A stretch of 64,000 nt of DNA from Peribacillus cavernae. GTDB taxonomy: Bacteria; Bacillota; Bacilli; Bacillales; DSM-1321. The notes beneath the pieces were generated by a model. It was not told where the DNA came from. It made no database searches and saw only the letters and a list, made by a program, of their open reading frames with translations. Both the position numbers and the translations under genes were made by a program. The stretch lies in assembly GCF_003989135.1 (NCBI RefSeq), contig NZ_RYZZ01000037.1:1-64000 (forward strand). The letters are read 5' to 3'. Below are positions 1-9,100 of the stretch, in pieces (the first letter of the stretch is position 1; every line of letters starts with the position of its first letter).

Positions 1-32
1 TCCTGAGCCAGGATCAAACTCTCCGAAGAAAT
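1..32 (-). rRNA. 16S rRNA, 5' end only
   Basis: Read on the minus strand, the first bases contain the universal start of bacterial 16S rRNA (the AGAGTTTGATCCTGGCTCAG primer site). The gene therefore enters from the left edge and only about 30 nt of its 5' end are inside the window. The exact mature 5' end near position 32 is estimated by analogy with Bacillus 16S. Confidence 0.95.
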
Positions 33-160
33 GTTTTGATGCACACGGATGTGCTAACATCGGCGTTGTCACAGGACGTGACGAACTTAGCCGATGATCC
101 TTAACTCTTGCATTTTTTAAGTGTTTGCTCACTTTTAAAAATTAACGTTGGCGCTTTGTT

Positions 161-183
161 TTGTTCAGTTTTCAAAGAGCAAA
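161..183 (-). promoter_or_regulatory. rRNA leader boxA-like antitermination element
   Basis: On the minus strand the 16S leader contains TGCTCTTTGAAAACTGAAC, the boxA-type sequence found in Bacillus rRNA leaders and spacers, where NusB/NusE antitermination factors bind nascent rRNA. It lies between promoter P2 and the 16S gene, as expected. Confidence 0.75.
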
Positions 184-215
184 TTCTTGCAGCTTCTCTT
201 GGAAGCGACTTTATT

Positions 216-244
216 ATCATAACATCTTCTTCCTACTCTGTCAA
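216..244 (-). promoter_or_regulatory. rRNA promoter P2 (SigA)
   Basis: The minus strand reads TTGACA, a 17-nt spacer and TATGAT, a near-consensus SigA promoter about 180 nt upstream of the 16S 5' end. Tandem P1/P2 promoters are typical of Bacillus rrn operons. Confidence 0.85.
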
Positions 245-313
245 TAACTTGTTTAAAATAGTTTTTTAAACAAATATTCAAGGAAGTAATCTGCTTATTT
301 AGCGACAAAAAAT

Positions 314-342
314 AATATATCATAAAAAAATTACGTTTGCAA
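314..342 (-). promoter_or_regulatory. rRNA promoter P1 (SigA)
   Basis: The minus strand reads TTGCAA, a 17-nt spacer and TATATT, about 100 nt upstream of P2. The flanks are very A/T-rich, consistent with an UP element. Confidence 0.6.
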
Positions 343-496
343 TATACTTTTTTTCTAAAATAGATAGTCGCAAAAATTCAACACATATATCAATAAGAAT
401 ATAACGTAAACGAAGAAACATCATAAAAGAATTTCAGCATATTTTCCACAAATACTGAATAACATTTTTTATAAACTCCTATTCTGAGGTGAAGCA

Positions 497-679
497 ATGG
501 ATATAGCGCTAGTCGGACTATTGGTTTCTTTTTTTATGGCTTTATATTTGTTCAGTGTGGCCTTTATAGAGGCTATTAAAATCAGCAATCAAGAAGGAAA
601 AGTAAAAGGAACAACATTGATAATGAGTGTGTCGATGGGGTTCATCTTTACCCATTTTTCCCATACTTTCTATAACTAA
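497..679 (+). CDS. small membrane protein, function unknown
   Basis: A 60-codon ORF starts at ATG 497, preceded by a good Shine-Dalgarno (GAGGTG, 7-nt gap). The product has one clear hydrophobic helix (about residues 4-27), a short charged loop rich in Lys/Glu and Gln, and a second weakly hydrophobic stretch ending in aromatic residues, so it is probably a one- or two-helix membrane protein. A terminator hairpin begins at the stop codon, which supports it as a real monocistronic gene. It diverges from the rRNA operon. I do not recognise a named family. Confidence 0.6.
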   Translation: MDIALVGLLVSFFMALYLFSVAFIEAIKISNQEGKVKGTTLIMSVSMGFIFTHFSHTFYN

Positions 680-715
680 AGGCAGTAAGCCATTTTTAGG
701 CTTACTGCCTTTCCC
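680..715 (+). terminator. Rho-independent terminator after the 60-aa membrane protein
   Basis: The hairpin GGCAGTAAGCC / GGCTTACTGCC with a 7-nt loop directly follows the stop codon. The trailing T tract is short. Confidence 0.7.
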
Positions 716-737
716 TTAAATCGAAGAAAGAATCGTA

Positions 738-1000
738 TTAACAAATATTCAGTTCAGTAATAACCCTGTTGTCTTCTATCATTGCCTTACGGATATGGAT
801 CCTTTTAGAAAAATTATCTTTGAATCTTTTAAAAAAAGCTTCGGCCTGTTCCATTGTCTGGAGAGGTGACATAATATATCATTAAATATTGGGTATGAAA
901 AAATGGCAAAAATGGTTTGATTATCTACATTTACGATTTCCCTGAGTGTCAGCCTCTCTGTCTTGAGGATGGGAAAAGAATCATCGCAGTTGAATTTCAT
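738..1000 (-). pseudogene. GNAT acetyltransferase (RimJ/RimL type), frameshifted and truncated
   Basis: The first about 45 codons read as the N-terminus of a RimJ/RimL-type acetyltransferase, including the typical TERLTLREI motif. Near position 870 the frame is lost. The next reading frame continues with a sequence beginning MSPLQTMEQAEAFF, which is how this family normally carries on, and then stops at 738. The catalytic and acetyl-CoA-binding C-terminal half is missing. The gene therefore has both a frameshift and a 3' truncation. It sits immediately downstream of the EamA transporter gene on the same strand. Confidence 0.75.
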
Positions 1001-1011
1001 TATATGCCCCC

Positions 1012-1929
1012 TTACCTTGAAGATGCAGCTTTTTCCATTACATTCTCAGCCGCTTTTGTTTTCTTTTCATCTTTAAGAAATATGATTAAACTGGCGATGA
1101 TTACAACACCACCGACTACCTGGGTCCAGAGAATCTTTTCATCTAATATAAAGAATGCTAATATGGATGCTCCTACCGGCTCCATCAAGATTGCCATAGA
1201 AATCGTAGTCGTGTTCAACCATTTCAGTGACCAATTAAACAGTGAATGACCTAATAAATTCGGAAACACTGCAAGCAAAATGAAATAGATCCAGTCTTCA
1301 GTAGGGTATGGTCCGAGCGACTCTCCTGCTATAGTTACATAAAGAAATAAAGTAACCGTACTTATTCCATATACCATGAAGGTATAGGTCGTTGATGAAA
1401 TCCTTTTTCTGACTGATTGGCCAAGTAATAGGTAAGCAGTAATCAGTGCACACGCTATTAAGGAAAGAATATCTCCCCAAAGTGCGAGCCCACTGATTTG
1501 AAAATCCCCCCAGCTAATAACGAGACTGCCAGCTACAGCAACGATCCCGCTTATGATAGCCCGAATCGAAAAACGTTCTTTAAAAAACAAAAAGGCGCCG
1601 GCAAAGGCAAACAGCGGCTGCAGGGTAACCAGGACAGTTGAACTGGCAACAGATGTGTAATCTAATGATTCGAACCATAAAATAAAATGAAAAGCTAAAA
1701 AAATACCTGCAAAAATGGATAGAAATAAATCCTTTTTATTGATTACTTTTAATTCCGGGAGATTTTTCAATAAGAAAAATGGCAGCATAAGTAACATGGT
1801 AAATAATAAGCGATAAAATGCAATCACTCCTGAAGAAGCCGACGAAACTTTAACCAGGATCGCTGAAGCAGAGACAGATGCGACCCCTATTGCTAATGCT
1901 GCATATGGATTAAACTTTGGCTCTTGCAT
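1012..1929 (-). CDS. EamA/DMT-superfamily transporter
   Basis: The 305-residue product has the ten-helix layout of drug/metabolite transporters, with two EamA repeats (about residues 10-145 and 155-290). The end of the first repeat carries the family pattern SSTVLVTLQPLFAFAG, and the second has EPVGASILAFFILDEK. The C-terminal tail is charged. Start: ATG 1929 has GGAAAGGA six bases upstream, whereas the TTG at 1935 would sit on top of the ribosome-binding site. The family includes exporters of amino acids and other small metabolites. The substrate cannot be inferred here. Confidence 0.9.
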   Translation of the reverse strand: MQEPKFNPYAALAIGVASVSASAILVKVSSASSGVIAFYRLLFTMLLMLPFFLLKNLPELKVINKKDLFLSIFAGIFLAFHFILWFESLDYTSVASSTVLVTLQPLFAFAGAFLFFKERFSIRAIISGIVAVAGSLVISWGDFQISGLALWGDILSLIACALITAYLLLGQSVRKRISSTTYTFMVYGISTVTLFLYVTIAGESLGPYPTEDWIYFILLAVFPNLLGHSLFNWSLKWLNTTTISMAILMEPVGASILAFFILDEKILWTQVVGGVVIIASLIIFLKDEKKTKAAENVMEKAASSR

Positions 1930-2102
1930 AAACAATCCTTTCCACTAGTATGTAAAGTTTATCTATAATTGTACAATAAGTGATGCAAAAATGTAGCTTA
2001 CCGGCCAATATTTTTATAGATTTAGTAAATTCTCTTTAGGGTATTAAAAAATGAGTGGACAGCAAGAATAGTCAACAATACAGATGGAAGGTGGTTGTTA
2101 TA

Positions 2103-2813
2103 GTGACGGATTGGATTTTTAACCCTGAATTAGAAACACAAATTCTAATTAAGCTTGGTATCTCTGCCATTTTAGGTTTGATTATCGGCATTGAAAGAGA
2201 GATGAAAGGAAAGCCGGTGGGTTTGAAAACAACATTGGTCATTTCAATTGTTAGTTGCTTATTAACAATTGTTTCAATAGAATCGGCTTATATGTTTCCG
2301 GGAAGCGACCATCTAAATGTTACGATGGACCCATTACGTCTTGCTGCCCAAATTGTCTCCGGAATCGGTTTTCTGGGAGCGGGTGTCATTTTACGCCGTG
2401 ACAATAACAGAATTTCCGGATTAACAACTGCAGCTATCATTTGGGGTGCGGCGGGAATCGGAATTGCAGTTGGCGCAGGTTTTTATCTCGAAGCAATCGT
2501 CGGGGTTTTCCTGCTAATCATTAGCGTCGAATTCATTCCTTACACGTTGAAACAAATTGGACCGAAACAATTGCGCCAAAAGGAAATCGCGTTGAAGTTG
2601 ATAATTGACAAAAAAGAGGACATTGCGAAAGTCATGAATAAAATTGACGAAGAAAAAATTCTAGTGAAAAATATCCGGATCAAGGATCTTGAGGAAAACC
2701 GGCATTCTATTTACCTCAGAATAACAGTCGACCAAAAACGCAAGACGACCGATGTCTATTATACGATCTCCAATTTTCAGGAAATTGCAAAAATGGAAAT
2801 TGAAAATTTGTAA
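2103..2813 (+). CDS. MgtC/SapB-family membrane protein
   Basis: The product is 236 residues if translation starts at GTG 2103, which is preceded by AAGGTGG at an 8-nt gap. A longer reading from 2055 has no ribosome-binding site. The N-terminal about 150 residues match the MgtC/SapB membrane domain: IGIEREMKGKPVGLKT, then the segment ending GIGFLGAGVI, then GLTTAAIIWGAAGIGIAVG, with four to five helices. The remaining about 80 residues form a soluble ACT-like tail. In Salmonella MgtC inhibits the F-ATPase and helps survival in low magnesium. The role of Bacillus homologues is less clear. The gene is monocistronic with its own terminator. Confidence 0.9.
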   Translation: MTDWIFNPELETQILIKLGISAILGLIIGIEREMKGKPVGLKTTLVISIVSCLLTIVSIESAYMFPGSDHLNVTMDPLRLAAQIVSGIGFLGAGVILRRDNNRISGLTTAAIIWGAAGIGIAVGAGFYLEAIVGVFLLIISVEFIPYTLKQIGPKQLRQKEIALKLIIDKKEDIAKVMNKIDEEKILVKNIRIKDLEENRHSIYLRITVDQKRKTTDVYYTISNFQEIAKMEIENL

Positions 2814-2816
2814 ACA

Positions 2817-2857
2817 ATAAAATCCGGTTGAATCTAATCAACGGATTTTATTTTTTT
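2817..2857 (+). terminator. Terminator after the MgtC-like gene
   Basis: The stem AAAATCCGGTTGA / TCAACGGATTTT is followed by a run of seven T. It separates the MgtC-like gene from the tRNA transcription unit. Confidence 0.85.
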
Positions 2858-2867
2858 CAAAACCTTA

Positions 2868-2895
2868 TTGACATTTTTTCAAAAAAAGCTAAAAT
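2868..2895 (+). promoter_or_regulatory. SigA promoter of tRNA-Ala
   Basis: TTGACA, a 16-nt spacer and TAAAAT lie just upstream of the tRNA. The predicted transcription start is about 2902, so the 5' leader is only about 12 nt. Confidence 0.7.
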
Positions 2896-2913
2896 AAATC
2901 TTGTGACTTATAC

Positions 2914-2986
2914 GGGGGATTAGCTCAGCTGGGAGAGCGCAACGCTGGCAGCGTTGAGGTCAGGGGTTCGAGCCCCCTATTCTCCA
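2914..2986 (+). tRNA. tRNA-Ala (anticodon GGC)
   Basis: The 73-nt gene folds into a full cloverleaf. The acceptor is GGGGGAT paired with ATTCTCC (with G-U pairs), the D stem is GCTC/GAGC, the anticodon stem is CAACG/CGTTG with loop CTGGCAG (anticodon GGC, alanine), and the T arm contains GGTTCGAGC. The discriminator base is A. The following bases are TCA, so the CCA end is apparently not encoded. The gene is immediately followed by an integrase remnant, the usual arrangement when a mobile element has used a tRNA gene as its attachment site. Confidence 0.97.
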
Positions 2987-3106
2987 TCATCGCGGTTTAA
3001 CAGCGTTTGTAGGCGGTTAATATCGCTCTTATATCGCACAGCGTAACGCTTCCTTATTTCCGATCACTTTACGGTGACTTAATCGGAATGAGGAGGCGTT
3101 TTTGTT

Positions 3107-3799
3107 ATGCATTCGGAAAATCGGCGAGGTAAACGGGTAAAAGGCACGCGCACAGTATCAACTAAGCGGAAGCCATATTCGCTCGAGTTATTATCGGATA
3201 AAGTATACAACGTAAAGCGCGCGGAGGGATTAGCCGATACTACATTATGGCGATACCGGCATGCCTTTAATTTATTAACGGAATTCTTAGGCGGTGATGA
3301 TGTGCGGGTGCTGGACGTTGAAAAAAGCCGGGAGTTTGCCGCATGGTTACTTAATGACCGTGTTAAATTCGACGGACATAAATATAAGAAGGAAGAAGAC
3401 AAAACGAAAGGGTTATCGCCCAGGACAGCGAATGACATCGTTAAGTTACTGCGGACATCCTTTCGCTTCTTAGTTTCGGAGGAATTAGCCATGGACAACC
3501 CGTTTGATTCCGTAAAAACCATTAAGCAGCCCGAAAAGGTAATCGAAATATTAACGGTCGAGGAGTTAAAGGCGCTATTAAATACACCGGATCAGCGCGA
3601 CTATTCTTCGTTTAGGGATGCGGTAGTCATGCACGTTCTGACCGATACAATGGCACGGATAAATGAAATACTTTCGCTGAAGGTTAGCGACTTAGACCTG
3701 CCGAACTTAACGATTACACTTAGGCCTGAAGTTACAAAAACGAGGAAGGGCCGGTTCCTGCGTATTACTAAGCTGACAGCGCGCTCGTTAATTTTATAA
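3107..3799 (+). pseudogene. tyrosine recombinase/integrase, C-terminally truncated
   Basis: The 230-codon frame has an N-terminal core-binding (SAM-like) domain (about residues 28-135) and the beginning of the catalytic domain. The first catalytic arginine is present in TMARINEILSL (about residue 184), and a lysine in the following beta-hairpin (VTKTRKGR) is present. The HxxR box and the active-site tyrosine are absent: the frame ends about 40 residues after the arginine box. Intact enzymes of this type are normally well over 300 residues. The ribosome-binding site (AGGAGG) is intact. It lies 120 bp from tRNA-Ala, so it looks like the remnant of an integrated element. It is unlikely to recombine DNA. 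Confidence 0.85.
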
Positions 3800-3831
3800 T
3801 TATTATATTGGCGAAGTATTGAATGATTTTT

Positions 3832-4374
3832 TCACTTGTATCTTCCCATAATAATGGTGTTATAGTATTTACCGTCAGAAAGGATTTTGTCCTTTTTTAA
3901 TATTCCTTCTATTTCAAAGCCAAGCTTTCTATAAAGTGTAATGGCTTTATCGTTTGTTTCTAAAACATTCAAAGTAATTTTTTTAATGCGGTTGGAGTCA
4001 GCCCAAGAAACAGATTCTTTTAAAAGATTTTTCCCAATACCATATCCCCAAAAATCTTTTAATACGCATACTCCAAATTCCACTTTATGAGCGAATCTAT
4101 TTAAATAAATTCCTTCGCATCTTGAAAACCCGACGATCCGATCACGAACTACAGCAACTAAAAATAAGTTTCTTGGATTCTCAGTGTCCGTTTTTATAAT
4201 CTGTTCAAATCCTGGTATATCTATGAACGCCTCCCCTTTTTCTCGGTCCAAATTTTCGGTCTCTCCATCAATCTGTAATCTTATTTCAGACAAATCTTTT
4301 GCATCTTTATCGATTGCAGATCTAACAGTATAATTTACCCCATTAACATAAAATTCTTGTTTGTTTAGTATCAT
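3832..4374 (-). CDS. GNAT family N-acetyltransferase
   Basis: The product is 180 residues when started at ATG 4374, which has GGAG six bases upstream. The earlier ATG at 4386 overlaps that site. The fold signature runs from the N-terminal YTVRSAIDKDAKDLSEIR, through VAVVRDRIVGFSRCEG and the acetyl-CoA loop region DFWGYGIGKNLLKESVSWA, to the C-terminal NDKAITLYRKLGFEIEGILK. All the core motifs are present, so it should be active. The acceptor is unknown. Relatives acetylate ribosomal protein termini, polyamines, antibiotics or small amines. Confidence 0.88.
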   Translation of the reverse strand: MILNKQEFYVNGVNYTVRSAIDKDAKDLSEIRLQIDGETENLDREKGEAFIDIPGFEQIIKTDTENPRNLFLVAVVRDRIVGFSRCEGIYLNRFAHKVEFGVCVLKDFWGYGIGKNLLKESVSWADSNRIKKITLNVLETNDKAITLYRKLGFEIEGILKKDKILSDGKYYNTIIMGRYK

Positions 4375-4386
4375 GATATACTCCAT

Positions 4387-4770
4387 TCATAGTAAGTTGA
4401 TTTAGAAAAATAAAACAAGGGAAAGCGTTGTAATATTATAATTTCTGCTCCCATCAAATAACCTGTCCACGTTTGTTCAATAAGATATTTGCTAAATGGT
4501 AAATCTTGATAATCTTAGCCTATCATAGGTTGCATCAGTTGCGAATAAGCAGCGACAAAACGTTCATTCACATCTTTCAGTGTGCCAAAAATAAATTTAC
4601 CAAGGTCCAATGTGCTCCGTATTAAAAAAAGCCCAATCCCTCGTTTAAATAAGGGATTGGGTTTTCTATTATAACTTCGGACACGGTTGTTAATGAATGA
4701 CCCATGATGGACCAAGTAATTATTTTAGACCTGTTGTTTATAGGATCCAAAAAGTCCCTTGTTCATTTGA
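4387..4770. other. intergenic stretch, no gene seen
   Basis: This 384-bp gap holds one terminator-like hairpin near 4645 and no reading frame with a plausible ribosome-binding site and family signature. The 66-codon minus-strand frame at 4515-4715 runs straight through the hairpin and looks random. Confidence 0.5.
4629..4661 (-). terminator. Terminator downstream of the YeeE/YedE gene
   Basis: Read on the minus strand, the stem ACCCAATCCCTT / GAGGGATTGGG is followed by at least seven T. It lies about 110 bp past the stop codon of the YeeE/YedE gene. Confidence 0.75.
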
Positions 4771-6027
4771 TCAACAAATAGAATCTGTTGGTTTAGGATT
4801 TTTCAGTCCGAAGAGCGGGCGGATAAATAAGGCTAAGAGAGTCCCGAGCATCGCCATGACCATCCATACCCAGCCGTGGAGACTGAAGGATGCAATGCCA
4901 CCGAAGTAAGCGCCGATGTTACAGCCGAATGCAAGGCGGGCTCCATATCCCATCAAAATTCCACCGATGATCGATGCTCCCGCAACTCCTGGTTTGATTC
5001 TTTTAGGCTTGAATGTTCCTTGAGCAGCTGCAGAAATAAAAGCACCCAGGATAATCCCAAAGTTCATTACGCTTGTGGAGTCCGCTAAAACGGTTTGTGT
5101 AAGGGCCGCTCCGTTAGCTCCTGAGAAGTAGCCCCAGCTTGAAACATCAACGCCCATTGCCATGAGTGCCTTTCCTCCCCAAAGAGAAAATGCAGAAGTG
5201 ATTCCCCATGGATTTCCCCTGATTGTTAAGGTTAACGCGTTCAAAATAGCGAGAATGATCGCCGCTGCAAACAGCGGCCAGGAACCGCGAATGACCTTTT
5301 TCCAGCCTCTAGTTGTCGGAAGTGGTTTCATCATCGGAGGATTTTTCTTTTTTGCGATCTGAACGGTAATCCAATAAATAGCCGCAAACACGGCCATTTG
5401 AACCAACCAGGCTCCAAAGTAACCGAGGCCAGTTGATTCAGCCAGGGAAATCGGCGGAAGGGTTGGAGTGTCTTCCATCCAGAATGTGAAATGCTTAGCT
5501 CCAAGAACGGAGCCTGCAATAAAGGCAAGAAGCGTTAAAATCATCGAAGACGAGCCGCCTCCAACCGAATACAATGTTCCGGAAGCACAGCCATTTCCGA
5601 GCTGCATTCCAATCCCAAAAATAAAGGCACCAAACAAGACACTTACCCCGACAGGCGATACATAACCAGCTGGTTTAATTCCGGTAAAGCTGAAACCTGA
5701 ACTTAATATAAGTGCAAATAAGGTAGTGGCTATCGCAAGCATAAGCATATGTGCTTGAAGTCCCTGGACATTTCCAACCGACATCAGCCGGCGAAACGCA
5801 GACGTAAACCCAAAACGGGCATGAAGTAAGGTTGCGCCAAGTGCAAGTCCAATAATGAACAGCACACCTTGTGTCCAGTTGGCAACATTGCCAATAACAA
5901 TAAAGAGAATAATTGCGGCAAGAATTCCAACCGTTACTAAAGGTTTTTGCATTGGGCTGAGCTCTGTGACAACGGTTGTTGATTTTTGATTCCATTGTGT
6001 TGCTGTATTTAAAGTAGTTTGCGCCAT
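4771..6027 (-). CDS. YeeE/YedE-family sulfur-compound transporter
   Basis: The product is 418 residues. The start is ATG 6027, with AAGGAG eight bases upstream. It is very hydrophobic, with about ten helices in two halves. Each half carries the conserved cysteine loop of the family: GIGMQLGNGCASGTLYSVGG in the first half and AFGCNIGAYFGG in the second. In E. coli and Spirochaeta, YeeE/TsuA passes thiosulfate through such cysteine gates, so import of thiosulfate or a similar sulfur donor is the likely role. Unlike many relatives it is not accompanied by a tusA/sirA-like gene. It is monocistronic and flanked by terminators. Confidence 0.88.
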   Translation of the reverse strand: MAQTTLNTATQWNQKSTTVVTELSPMQKPLVTVGILAAIILFIVIGNVANWTQGVLFIIGLALGATLLHARFGFTSAFRRLMSVGNVQGLQAHMLMLAIATTLFALILSSGFSFTGIKPAGYVSPVGVSVLFGAFIFGIGMQLGNGCASGTLYSVGGGSSSMILTLLAFIAGSVLGAKHFTFWMEDTPTLPPISLAESTGLGYFGAWLVQMAVFAAIYWITVQIAKKKNPPMMKPLPTTRGWKKVIRGSWPLFAAAIILAILNALTLTIRGNPWGITSAFSLWGGKALMAMGVDVSSWGYFSGANGAALTQTVLADSTSVMNFGIILGAFISAAAQGTFKPKRIKPGVAGASIIGGILMGYGARLAFGCNIGAYFGGIASFSLHGWVWMVMAMLGTLLALFIRPLFGLKNPKPTDSIC

Positions 6028-6121
6028 TTTATTCACTCCTTATCTTATAGATTTAGTCGGTTTTTATCTTAATACACCATATACCGATTTGACAGGAAAG
6101 TAAAATACCCAGCCTACTATA

Positions 6122-6153
6122 GAAAAGGTTGCTGTAGTTCAGCAACCTTTTTT
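6122..6153. terminator. Terminator of the RND transporter gene
   Basis: The hairpin AAGGTTGCTG / CAGCAACCTT lies immediately past the stop of the minus-strand RND gene and is followed by T/A tracts on both sides. It can act in either direction. Confidence 0.85.
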
Positions 6154-6159
6154 GTAGTG

Positions 6160-9100
6160 TTATCCACTTTCTTTTTTGGCTTTATTGATAAAAAATAGCT
6201 CATATACCACTGGTACAATAATTAAAGTTAATAGTGTAGATGAGGTAAGCCCTCCAATCACTGTAATGGCCAGACCTTTGGAAATCAGTGTACCCGAAGA
6301 TGTTGTCAAGGCTAAGGGCAATAAAGCGGTAATTGTTGCGAATGCCGTCATTAATATGGGGCGAAGCCTTGTTTTTCCGGCTTCCATTAACGACTCACGT
6401 ATTGGCATTCCTCGTTCTTCCCTATTTTGGCCTACTCGATCAACAAGGACAATTGCATTCGTTGTGACAATCCCAATCAGCATAAGGAAGCCGATCATCA
6501 CACTGACAGACAGCGGTTCTTGCATCAGATACAATGCGATTAATGAACCAACCGGGATAAATAAGAGAGAAGATAAAATAACAAACGGAATGCGCGCTTT
6601 CCCAAACGTAATAAGCATTGTCAAATACACAAGACCTATCGCCACGATAATAGCGACGCCAATGCTTTGGAAGATTTCAACGGTGTCATAACTTCCACCT
6701 CCGCTCTCCAGTGACACCCCTACTGGCAAGGTAATATCCGTCTTTATTCCGCTCGTCACTTCCTGGGAAACGGTTCGCACATCATTCCCTTTAACTTGTG
6801 CACTCACGCGGGCGTACACTTTTCCGTCCAAACGCTGTATCGAAGTGAAACTCTCTACTTGCTTCACGCGCGCTGCTTCTGACAATGGCACTGGTCCCTG
6901 TGGTGTGAATAAGAAGACACCTTTTAGGTCATCCTCTGTTTTCAAGTCTTTATCATAAGTTAACTGAACTTCTTGTTCTTTTCCATTGAGTGTAAGTTCT
7001 CCTGCACTTACTGGGCTCGTTTGGTCGTTGATCGTGCCGAGAATTTGATATCCGCTTAACCCGAGCAATGATGATTTTTCCGAATCAATTTGCACGAGAT
7101 ATTGTTTTTGCTTATCGGTGAAATTACTTGATACATATTTTAAATCCTCGTTGTCTTTCATGTAGTTCTCTACTTGCTTTGCTGCCTTTTCCAAGGCCTC
7201 CAAGTCATTTGAAAACAGGTCGATGTCTACGTTGTTGTTCGTGGGTGGCCCGCTCGTGTTCAGCTCTTCGATCGTTACTTTTGTGTTGGCTTCATCTTCT
7301 TTTACGAGCTTTTCCATCTTGTTTTGCAGCCTTGCGATAGAAGCTTGAACATCTGCTTGGTCAGTTAGATTGACAAAGTAGCTTGCCTTATTTTCTAGTT
7401 TCAAACCAGTAAGGAAATCCCGGCTGCCAATACTTGCGGTAACATGCTCCACATCATCTTGTTGATCCAGCATCTTTTCAATCTTTATCGACAGTTCATC
7501 TGTTTTCTCAAGTGCAGACGCTGCCGGCAACTCGATCGAGGCGGTTAGCGTTCTTTGGTCTTCGTTTGGTATGAACGTAAAACCCAAAGTTGGCACTATC
7601 GCAAGCGAGCCAGCTAACAGCAGCGCAGAAACAGTCAAAATGCTCGTTTTATGATTTAAAGAGTACTCAATCATTTTTCCATAGGCACGCTGTAAATGAC
7701 CTTCTTTTTCTTCTTTAGGGACTTTCTTAAAGGCGAGTTTTGCCATAATCGGAACAATGGTGACTGCCACAAACAAGGAAGCCAATAGCGAGAAAACGAT
7801 AGTCAATGCAAACGGTAAAAAGAATTCCCCAGTAATTCCGCCGATAAATGCAAGAGGTAAAAAGACAACGACCGTTGTGATTGTAGAAGACGTAATCGCT
7901 TTTAGTATCTCTTTAGTCGAATCCAAAATGATCGTGTTTGTCATCCCGTCTGTTGATTTTCGAACACGCCGGAAAATATTTTCGATGACGACGATACTAT
8001 CATCAACGACCCGGCCAACGGCAACGGCCATTCCGCCCAGCGTCATAATATTAAGTGATACATCAAGCTGCTTTAAAAAGATAGCTGAAACTAGTAACGA
8101 TAACGGGATCGAAACAATCGCAATCAGCGTTGCACGTATATTTCGCAAAAACAAGAGCACCGCAATGGAAGCAAACAGGGCACCAAGCAATCCTTCTTTC
8201 ACGAGTGATGATACCGATTTTTTCACATCAGTTGCTGAGTCTAGTCCAATCGAATAATCAAGCTCATTTTTATACTTATCCAATACTTTGATCACATCGT
8301 CGGCTACATCGACCGTGTTGGCATCCTGTTTTTTCGTGATTGCCATCGATAAAGCATCTTTTTCATCAAATCTCGCCTTTTCACTTTGCTCAGAAACCGT
8401 TTCTACCTTCGCGATATCCTTTAACAAGATAAGTTTTGGAGTCGATACTTCTGTACCTGCAGATGAGGGACCAGCCTGGCTCCCCGACCGTGGACCGCTG
8501 GCTGACTGTGAGGGTCCAGGAGCAGCTTGAGCAGAAGCAGTCAGTTGTAAGCTTTCGAGTTTTTTCACGGTATCTAGTTTCTCTTCTACACGAATTGGGA
8601 TTTGCAAATCAGATTCGCTCAATTGGCCAGCTGGAAATGAGAGAAATTTTCCGTTGATTTGTTCTTTAATTGTCTGTAAGCTCAGACCTGCTTCAGCAGC
8701 CTTTTTCTTATTGACGGTAATTTGCACCAGATTGTCAGTAAAACCGCCGACCGACACACTGTTGATTCCCTGGATTTTGTTTAACTCCGGGATGACATCT
8801 TCTTTTAACAACTTGTCAATATTGTTGTCTTCCTTACCGAATAAGGAGATGTTATAAATCGGAAAGGAACCAAATGAAAACCGGCTTACATTCACTTCAA
8901 CTTCATCAGGCAAGGAGGCGTCTTTAACAAACGTGTTGATTTGCTGTTCAACCTGATCCATGTCCGTGTCAAAAGGGAATTCCAAATTGATCATTCCAAC
9001 ACTTTCAAATGAGGAGCTTGTTAGCTTTGTGGTTCCTTCAATTGATTTAAATTGATTTTCCAGCCTCGAGGTGACTTGAGTGCTAACATCTTCCGGAGAA

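Noticed and set aside
917-1249. 110-codon plus-strand reading frame
   Set aside because: It is antisense to the EamA gene and the GNAT relic and has no ribosome-binding site. Shadow frame.
2987-3106. attachment-site duplication of the tRNA-Ala 3' end
   Set aside because: I looked for a second copy of the T-arm/acceptor sequence downstream of the integrase remnant in this window and did not find one.
4515-4715. 66-codon minus-strand frame
   Set aside because: It runs through a terminator hairpin, has no ribosome-binding site and shows no family resemblance.
7757-8257. 166-codon plus-strand frame opposite the RND gene
   Set aside because: Antisense shadow of conserved RND helices, no start signal.
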